DNA from: a virus
Direction: 5' to 3' (one strand)
IMG/VR virus record: IMGVR_UViG_3300032313_001465
Location: 1-64,000 of that record
DNA: 64,000 bases
This document shows positions 59,477 to 64,000 of this stretch, one piece after another. Within the stretch, counting starts at the first letter, position 1. The number at the start of each line of letters is the position of its first letter. The notes under the pieces were generated by a model that saw only the letters and a program-made list of their open reading frames with translations, ran no database searches and was not told the origin of the DNA. The translations under genes were made by a program, and so were the position numbers.

Positions 59477-59488
59477 AAAATAACAAAT

Positions 59489-59698
59489 ATGAAATGGATT
59501 GAAACAAACAAATTGGCTCCCGAATTCGAAAAATTAGTGCTTGGTTATACTGATTCGAAGAAGATAGTTATTGTAAAATGTATTGAAAAAAGATCTCGTA
59601 AAAATGGTGACCAATACTATTGGGAATATGCTGAAGGAGAGGATTGTTATTGTTGTGTTACACATTGGATGGAATTACCATCCGCACCAGAAATGTAA
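59489..59698 (+). CDS. DUF551-like protein
   Basis: 69 residues. KWIETNKLAPEFEKLVLGYTD at the start and CYCCVTHWMELPSAP at the end match the W-I..P..V-L / T-H-W-M-P-L-P frame of DUF551, a common phage domain of unknown role. Confidence 0.8.
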   Translation: MKWIETNKLAPEFEKLVLGYTDSKKIVIVKCIEKRSRKNGDQYYWEYAEGEDCYCCVTHWMELPSAPEM

Positions 59699-59750
59699 TA
59701 ATATAGTCATATCAGAGAGTTGGCAAATCGAAACACTGTTCGTATATTGA
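59695..59750 (+). promoter_or_regulatory. GTCAT-type promoter, copy 9 (distal box degenerate)
   Basis: Distal GTAAT at 59695 overlaps the preceding stop codon; GTCAT 59706, TTGG 59720, TATATTGA 59743-59750. Confidence 0.75.
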
Positions 59751-59777
59751 TGTATAATAAAAATTAAAATAAAAAAT

Positions 59778-60236
59778 ATGAAAAATCAATTAATCCAAGT
59801 ATTAAACAGTGATATCCAAAGTGATGTGTTTTATGGTTCATTCCGTACCAAAGTAAAAGGTAAATATATTACAGTAAATGTATCTAACCACATTAAAGAC
59901 ACTACCAAAAAATATGAATTCAGAGCCGCATTCAAATGTAGAGCAGGATTCGTATCAATAGGTGATTATAATACAATACCATATGATGTTATTTCAAGAT
60001 GGGGCCATAATAACCTAATAAACGTTCAGGTGAAATCTGAAGGTGGGAATTGGTTTGATGTTTATACTACCAAAGGTGGTAAATGGTATTCAATTGATAA
60101 AGGATTTTTAGATGTTTTAACAGTTGGAATTATGAGAACATCATTCCCTGATATGTGTGATTATCATATTTGGGAAATTATGGACGCCAAAACATGGGCC
60201 GATAAAGCGTTTACACCAAACGTCATGGTTGCGTAA
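59778..60236 (+). CDS. Hypothetical early protein
   Basis: 152 residues, beta-rich; GSFRTKVKGKYITVNVSNHI and KWYSIDKGFLDVLTVGIM. Single-gene unit between promoter copies 9 and 10. Unknown. Confidence 0.7.
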   Translation: MKNQLIQVLNSDIQSDVFYGSFRTKVKGKYITVNVSNHIKDTTKKYEFRAAFKCRAGFVSIGDYNTIPYDVISRWGHNNLINVQVKSEGGNWFDVYTTKGGKWYSIDKGFLDVLTVGIMRTSFPDMCDYHIWEIMDAKTWADKAFTPNVMVA

Positions 60237-60277
60237 TATAAAAAATTTGGCGAAGCGGAATAGTGTTCGTATATTGA
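60222..60277 (+). promoter_or_regulatory. GTCAT-type promoter, copy 10 (inside preceding gene end)
   Basis: GTCAT 60222 lies in the last codons of the gene before; the proximal box is GTAAT 60233; TTTGG 60246-60250, TATATTGA 60270-60277. Confidence 0.75.
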
Positions 60278-60299
60278 TGTATAATAAAAAATTAAGAAA

Positions 60300-60521
60300 A
60301 TGATAAACGCAAAAACAAAAGCAGGAGAATTAGTATTAAAATTCATGAGGTTACAAGAACCTAATTATAATTGGTTCAATACAAGGTTAGCAGTAAAATG
60401 TGCTTTAATAACAGTTGATGAAATGTTAAATAACCCAAAGAACAATATGATGGATTTATCTGAGGAACTCCATGATGAATTTTGGAATGCAGTTAGAACA
60501 GAAATTAACCTTATTAAATAA
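60300..60521 (+). CDS. Hypothetical early protein
   Basis: 73 residues, helical. NTRLAVKCALITVDEMLNN is the likely core, a pattern I associate with other phage proteins. Single-gene unit. Confidence 0.7.
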   Translation: MINAKTKAGELVLKFMRLQEPNYNWFNTRLAVKCALITVDEMLNNPKNNMMDLSEELHDEFWNAVRTEINLIK

Positions 60522-60524
60522 GTA

Positions 60525-60580
60525 GTCACATCTAAGTCATATGAAAAATTTGGCGAAGCGGAACAGTGTTCGTATATTGA
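60525..60580 (+). promoter_or_regulatory. GTCAT-type promoter, copy 11 (distal box GTCAC)
   Basis: GTCAC 60525, GTCAT 60536, TTTGG 60549-60553, TATATTGA 60573-60580. From the -33 box on it is almost identical to copy 10 (TTTGGCGAAGCGGAA). Confidence 0.82.
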
Positions 60581-60602
60581 TGTATAATAAAAAAATAAAA
60601 AC

Positions 60603-60824
60603 ATGGCAACATTAATTAAAAAAGCAGTAGTACCAAAAATACAAGACATTCATAAATTCGAAATTGGTGAAGTGGTTGAATGGAGTAAACAATTCCATGA
60701 TGGCCGTAGTTATGAAACATGGAAATATTCAGGTGAGATTATCCGAATTAATCCTAAAACAGTTACTGTAGAGGATAGTAGTGGTAATATCTGGAGAGTA
60801 GGATATAAAGAAATTATTTTATAA
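60603..60824 (+). CDS. Hypothetical early protein
   Basis: 73 residues. FEIGEVVEWSKQF, GEIIRINPKTVTVEDSSGN and VGYKEIIL: a small beta barrel like SH3/KOW folds. Single-gene unit. Confidence 0.68.
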   Translation: MATLIKKAVVPKIQDIHKFEIGEVVEWSKQFHDGRSYETWKYSGEIIRINPKTVTVEDSSGNIWRVGYKEIIL

Positions 60825-60826
60825 GT

Positions 60827-60882
60827 GTCATAACTAAGTCATACCGAAGGGTTGGCAGTTGTAAAAATGGTTTGTATATTGA
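60827..60882 (+). promoter_or_regulatory. GTCAT-type promoter, copy 12
   Basis: GTCAT 60827 and 60838, TTGG 60852, TATATTGA 60875-60882; gene start 60916. Confidence 0.85.
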
Positions 60883-60915
60883 TGTATAATTAAAAATTAA
60901 ATAAAAATAAAGGTT

Positions 60916-61386
60916 ATGTTTAAAGAAAGTAAAAAAATGGGTGAAGCAGTAAGAGCAGGTTCAGAACGTAGAGGTAGACCAGTTAAATCTGATAGTGCCC
61001 GTCAAATGAGATTAAATAAATTTGCTGAGTTAAAAGCAAATGGTATAGTAGTTAAAAGAGGTAGACCAGCTAAAGTAGTGGATCCAAATGCCCCGGTAAT
61101 TGTTAAAACACCTAAGGTTAAGGTACCTAAAGAACCTAAGGCGAAAAAAGCGAAATCAAGCGAGGTAAAAACGGAACCAACAGTTGTGTTGAGTGAGGGT
61201 GTAAACCATAAGACCGTTTCTCATCCAACAGGTAAACCAGTTACTTATATCCGTTCTCCTTATATAGTACAAGCAGCTGGTAAAGGATTTGAGGACGTAG
61301 CTCAAGACGGTGAATTAGAAATTGAAGATATCATTGTGGATGAGTTCGTTCCAAATGAAGATGATATTGCTGAATTAGAAGCATAG
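60916..61386 (+). CDS. AT-hook DNA-binding protein
   Basis: 156 residues. Two AT-hook cores (RRGRPVK at about 18-24; KRGRPAK at about 47-53), a third basic run (VKVPKEPKAKKAK) and an acidic tail. AT-hooks bind the minor groove of AT-rich DNA, fitting this genome. Could organise phage DNA or act on host transcription. Confidence 0.75.
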   Translation: MFKESKKMGEAVRAGSERRGRPVKSDSARQMRLNKFAELKANGIVVKRGRPAKVVDPNAPVIVKTPKVKVPKEPKAKKAKSSEVKTEPTVVLSEGVNHKTVSHPTGKPVTYIRSPYIVQAAGKGFEDVAQDGELEIEDIIVDEFVPNEDDIAELEA

Positions 61387-61465
61387 TATTGCTGAGAGAT
61401 AAAGAAGTAAATATATGGAAGAAGTGAGGTTAAGTCCCAACATAGTACATTAATGCTCAGTAATA
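61386..61465 (+). other. Inverted repeat with tRNA-sized spacing
   Basis: TATTGCTGAG (61386-61395) pairs with CTCAGTAATA (61456-61465) over 10 bp with one G:T. The 60 nt between hold GGTTAAGTCC, similar to a T-loop. Ends 8 nt before tRNA-Tyr. May be a structured leader or a worn tRNA. Confidence 0.4.
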
Positions 61466-61473
61466 AAATATAT

Positions 61474-61570
61474 AGTCAGGTGGCGCAATTGGTAGACGTT
61501 GTTCCTCTGTACAAGGAATGTAAAACGAGGTGATCCTCGTAGTATACAGGTTCAAATCCTGTCCTGACTA
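61474..61570 (+). tRNA. tRNA-Tyr (GTA)
   Basis: Acceptor AGTCAGG/CCTGACT with discriminator A; D region GCGCAATTGGTAGACG; anticodon arm TTCCT-CTGTACA-AGGAA giving GTA; long variable arm ACGAGG-TGAT-CCTCGT, expected for class II tRNA-Tyr; T arm ACAGG-TTCAAAT-CCTGT. No CCA encoded. Confidence 0.85.
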
Positions 61571-61604
61571 CAATTGTTGTGTTATTTTTAGTAATAAAAT
61601 ATAT

Positions 61605-61733
61605 AGTCAGGTGGCGAGTTGGAACACGCACCGAAACATTGACGTAAAAACTTTCTGACAGAAGTACAACGGAGTATCTGCTTTATCAATGTGCTGATGG
61701 ATACTATCACAGGTTCAAGTCCTGTCCTGACTA
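61605..61733 (+). tRNA. tRNA-like element D (expanded middle)
   Basis: Acceptor AGTCAGG/CCTGACT, D arm GCG-AGTTGGAACA-CGC and T arm ACAGG-TTCAAGT-CCTGT are intact. The middle is about 80 nt, instead of 20-40, and holds a 7-bp helix ACATTGA (61637-61643) / TCAATGT. A stretch GCTGATGGA before the T arm resembles one in element B. An intron or an untypical RNA is possible; identity is not assigned. Confidence 0.5.
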
Positions 61734-61740
61734 CAATTGT

Positions 61741-62009
61741 TGTGTTATTTTTTATTATTGGTAATAGGGTCCTGCCATTAAATGGACCCCGACCGGCTGT
61801 ATTGGGATGGAAGCGTCCGCCTACATGCCGCTTTTTAAAAAACAACTTATGAAGTCTTCCGCACCGTAGTTGTTACTTACCATTTCGCTCATTGCGCAGC
61901 GCCGGAGGTAGGGTTGTTAGACGGAGTGAGGAGCAACACGGGATAGGCCGGGGCCAAACGTTGGTCCCTTGCCTCTCCCTTTTAATGTCATCAATTAATT
62001 AATTATATA
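61741..62009 (+). other. GC-rich non-coding segment with hairpins
   Basis: No supported gene in about 270 nt. Hairpins: GGGTCC (61767-61772)/GGACCC (61784-61789) and the stronger one at 61950-61968. The base composition is clearly GC-richer than nearby genes. It may be a structured RNA following the tRNAs. Confidence 0.5.
61950..61984 (+). terminator. Terminator-like hairpin downstream of the tRNA cluster
   Basis: GGGGCCAA-ACG-TTGGTCCC (8 bp, one G:T) followed by TTGCCTCTCCCTTTT. Probably ends the tRNA transcript. Confidence 0.65.
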
Positions 62010-62267
62010 ATGAAAGTAAGAGCAAATTACTTAAACCGAAGTGCGAAACAAGCATTTTACACAGCACGTAAACGTAGTGGAGATGTTACTCGTATTGCTG
62101 AGGCAACCGGTTATTCAACATCACACATTTCAAATGTGATGTCAGGCCGAAGAAACGTTAATGATATTATTGCCAATGAAATGTACAATATATCAAGACG
62201 TAGAATGAAGAATAGTGATAAACCAGAGATGGTAGATTACGATTTTGAATTCGTAGTATCGTGGTAG
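62010..62267 (+). CDS. Helix-turn-helix DNA-binding protein
   Basis: 85 residues. VTRIAEATGYSTSHISNVMSGRRNVNDIIAN (in parts, about 26-56) is an XRE-type HTH. Basic N-terminus and RRRMKNS linker, acidic end. A candidate regulator, perhaps of the GTCAT promoters, by its position only. Confidence 0.75.
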   Translation: MKVRANYLNRSAKQAFYTARKRSGDVTRIAEATGYSTSHISNVMSGRRNVNDIIANEMYNISRRRMKNSDKPEMVDYDFEFVVSW

Positions 62268-62308
62268 GATAGGACAACGTACTTAGTAGGATAGGACTAC
62301 GTACTTAG
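62265..62308 (+). repeat. Two 22-bp tandem repeats
   Basis: Units 62265-62286 and 62287-62308 differ at one base (A/T). The first overlaps the HTH gene's stop codon. Could be an operator for the HTH protein. Confidence 0.75.
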
Positions 62309-62590
62309 AACGTATGAGGTACTTGGGTGGGCGTATCGTACGGTCGCCCAGGTACGTTATATGCTCCCACGTGCGCCGTTATCCATCGATACGGCGGGCG
62401 ACGGAAAAGGTGCTTACATGTCCAAACCCATCGCATACGATCTCTCCACATCGATCTCATATATCCATATATATACAACATATGTAATCTATAATTTCCA
62501 AAATACCATTTCACGGCATTTTCACAACCCCACAACCCCTTCTTTTTATAACCCCTTTCACGTCGATAAACATATATACTTATATAAAGC
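62309..62590 (+). other. Non-coding region with hairpin
   Basis: About 280 nt without a convincing gene. It begins with a GC-rich hairpin (62319-62355; GTACTTGGG with CCCAGGTAC, wobble pairs) and then becomes AT- and C-rich. Open frames here cross promoter copy 13 and are not credible. Confidence 0.5.
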
Positions 62591-62646
62591 GTCATGTAAG
62601 TGTCATATAAAATACTTGGCATCTCCAAATTTCGTTCGTATATTGA
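62591..62646 (+). promoter_or_regulatory. GTCAT-type promoter, copy 13
   Basis: GTCAT 62591 and 62602, TTGG 62616, TATATTGA 62639-62646; gene start 62668. Confidence 0.85.
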
Positions 62647-62667
62647 TGTATAATAAAAAACGTAAAA

Positions 62668-62859
62668 ATGAGTGAAACAACTAAGATTAGAAAGGGGCAT
62701 TACATCCACATTAAAAGTGGATTACACATCGTATTTTGTATGGGTGAGAAATATGGTTATTGGAACATATGGGATGATGAAGAAGAGTGGCAGATAGGAA
62801 TACCTACAAAATGGCAATGTATTGAAAAAATAGAAAAATTCTTTACCAACTTTAATTAA
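62668..62859 (+). CDS. Hypothetical early protein
   Basis: 63 residues, Trp/Tyr-rich (YGYWNIWDDEEEWQIG). First gene after promoter copy 13. Unknown. Confidence 0.65.
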   Translation: MSETTKIRKGHYIHIKSGLHIVFCMGEKYGYWNIWDDEEEWQIGIPTKWQCIEKIEKFFTNFN

Positions 62860-62866
62860 ATAAATC

Positions 62867-63094
62867 ATGAAAGTAAAAGTAAGAACAAAATCAAATTTCA
62901 GACTTTTGAATGACAGATGGTTAGAATTGGTAGAGGTAGTAGGAACAAGAGTTACTACAAGACATTCATTTGCTGAATTCGGGACGCAGACCATAGACTT
63001 TACTCTAAGTGAAGTAGTGGAAATGGATACTACACAAAATGTAGAAAGGAATTTAGGTAGTATTTTTGATAGAGCACTTAAACCATTTATGTAA
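62867..63094 (+). CDS. Hypothetical protein
   Basis: 75 residues; basic start KVKVRTKSNFRLLNDRW, beta-rich. No family recognised. Confidence 0.65.
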   Translation: MKVKVRTKSNFRLLNDRWLELVEVVGTRVTTRHSFAEFGTQTIDFTLSEVVEMDTTQNVERNLGSIFDRALKPFM

Positions 63095-63112
63095 TAATTT
63101 AAAATAATAAAA

Positions 63113-63751
63113 ATGAATAAGAAACTATTAAACACAAGAATTGAATCATTAACTGATGCTCATGGTATAGAAATTGTAGACTTTTATAAATCTCAAGGAT
63201 TTGATACTGGTGCATTTTGTGGTTATAATACTAGATTAGAGGGTAATACTCATAGATATTATGGGGTTAAAAGCAATGGTGATTTTTCTTCTTCTTCTTT
63301 TTCTACTGACTTCACCTTACTTACCCTAGAAGAAGCTAAACTATTAGTACAAGAAAAAACATATCCTAGAGTTATGTTGGTTAGTAATGTGAATAAGATT
63401 AAAACTGCTAAAAAAAGAGTAGTTTTTATGGAGAAAAATGGTAAATATCTAGCTTGGAATGGTGTAGAAACACTTGAAGAAGCAGAAAATGAAATGAATG
63501 TAGGTTATTGGGATTTTGCTTGGGAATTAGAAGAAAAAACAAGATTTCCATTTACATTAACTCCATTTAATGCCCAAAATATACTCAAAATAGCTTGTAA
63601 TAATTGGAAAGAGCCATTAGCTGAAAAATGGGCTAAAGACATAGTCTTAAACCAAAATATCTTAGTAGATGAACAATTCTACAAAGAAATGAGAAATGCT
63701 TGTACTACTCCACAAAATGAGCTATTTGACGAGATATTTGGTAAAGATTAA
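63113..63751 (+). CDS. Hypothetical phage protein
   Basis: 212 residues. AHGIEIVDFYKSQGFDTGAFCGYN near the start; VFMEKNGKYLAWNGVETLEEAENEM in the middle. The N-terminal part resembles a module seen in other phage proteins. Role unknown. Confidence 0.7.
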   Translation: MNKKLLNTRIESLTDAHGIEIVDFYKSQGFDTGAFCGYNTRLEGNTHRYYGVKSNGDFSSSSFSTDFTLLTLEEAKLLVQEKTYPRVMLVSNVNKIKTAKKRVVFMEKNGKYLAWNGVETLEEAENEMNVGYWDFAWELEEKTRFPFTLTPFNAQNILKIACNNWKEPLAEKWAKDIVLNQNILVDEQFYKEMRNACTTPQNELFDEIFGKD

Positions 63752-63787
63752 TAATTAAAGTTAAAAACAATCAAAAACAATTAAAAT

Positions 63788-63883
63788 ATGATAAGTAAAT
63801 ATTGGGGTTTAGTTTTTGGTGTTATTACTTTAATAGTGCTATTATTACTATTATTAAAAGGTGTTATATGGATTTTTACATAA
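63788..63883 (+). CDS. Membrane mini-protein
   Basis: 31 residues, almost all hydrophobic (WGLVFGVITLIVLLLLLLLK). Single membrane helix. No overlap to confirm it. Confidence 0.45.
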   Translation: MISKYWGLVFGVITLIVLLLLLLKGVIWIFT

Positions 63884-63961
63884 TAATATTGTTTAATTGA
63901 ACCATTATCGGAAATTGAAAGGGATAATTTAGAACTCCACACTCAAATTCAATTAAATAAA

Positions 63962-64000
63962 GTTGGGGTGGCGGAATAGTAGACGCAAATACATCCAGTT
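63962..64000 (+). tRNA. tRNA 5' part, cut by window end
   Basis: GTTGGGG acceptor strand, T8, and D arm GCG-GAATAGTAGA-CGC as in Leu-type tRNAs; the anticodon arm is just entered. Identity cannot be read. Confidence 0.6.

Noticed and set aside
61588-61845. Minus-strand 85-residue frame
   Set aside because: It runs antisense through the tRNA-like element at 61605. Its VRTGLEPV segment is the usual product of reading a T arm backwards.
62361-62675. Plus-strand 104-residue frame
   Set aside because: It spans promoter copy 13 and overlaps the next gene; composition is not gene-like.
62305-62709. Minus-strand 134-residue frame with FYYTSIYE
   Set aside because: The FYYTSIYE string comes from reading the GTCAT-type promoter backwards; the same string appears opposite other promoter copies.
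1-64000. CRISPR array or insertion sequence
   Set aside because: No regularly spaced repeats with unique spacers and no transposase-like protein were seen; the repeated units are promoters.

Overview
This 64 kb window is best read as part of the genome of a large T4-like (myovirus-type) phage of a Bacteroidota host, probably in the flavobacterial range. Three observations support this. The T4 replication set is recognisable: gp32, UvsX, RNase H, gp41, a split gp43, gp45, gp44 and gp62. The DNA is AT-rich, every supported gene is on the + strand, and start codons are packed tightly (ATGA, TAATG overlaps) behind A-rich leaders with no clear Shine-Dalgarno sequence. The promoter-like elements carry a TATATTGA box 19 nt after a TTGG box, which is close to the Bacteroidota TTTG / TAnnTTTG promoter. 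Genus and host cannot be fixed from the sequence alone.

Layout. (1) 0-0.8 kb: two proteins, one cut by the window edge, sharing an N-terminal leader that resembles a capsid-targeting sequence. (2) 1-10 kb: a second, family A-like polymerase, gp32, UvsX, RNase H, helicase and a B12-type ribonucleotide reductase interrupted by an intein. (3) 10-17 kb: a 7-deazaguanine DNA-modification pathway (FolE, QueD, QueE, QueC and a DpdA-like transglycosylase) with two thioredoxin-like proteins and dUTPase. (4) 17-26.5 kb: family B polymerase in two genes, sliding clamp, GroES/GroEL, clamp loader (with a GIY-YIG homing endonuclease inserted between a small gene and gp62), and a PD-(D/E)XK nuclease. (5) 26.7-39.7 kb: a sugar cassette with several glycosyltransferases, a ColD/RfbH-like sugar 3-dehydrase, a two-gene transketolase, an NAD epimerase and three methyltransferases. 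(6) 39.7-64 kb: an accessory region of small genes, in which twelve copies of a rigidly spaced promoter module drive short operons. It includes DNA ligase, an RNA-repair trio (ligase, kinase, phosphoesterase), thymidylate synthase, a glucosaminidase-like protein, an AT-hook protein and a cluster of tRNA and tRNA-like genes.

How it fits together. The left half makes nucleotides, copies DNA and marks guanines. The middle probably decorates virion or host surface glycans. The right half looks like host-takeover and defence-related early genes, coordinated by one promoter family. A thirteenth copy of that module lies at 10.1 kb, ahead of the DpdA block.

Most intriguing points: the GTCAT-GTCAT-TTGG-TATATTGA promoter module; four tRNA-like elements that share the same acceptor and T arms but have different bodies; a Pnkp-like RNA-repair system split over three genes; a possible branched-sugar pathway; and a family of proteins with one shared leader peptide, including a leader remnant with a lost start codon.
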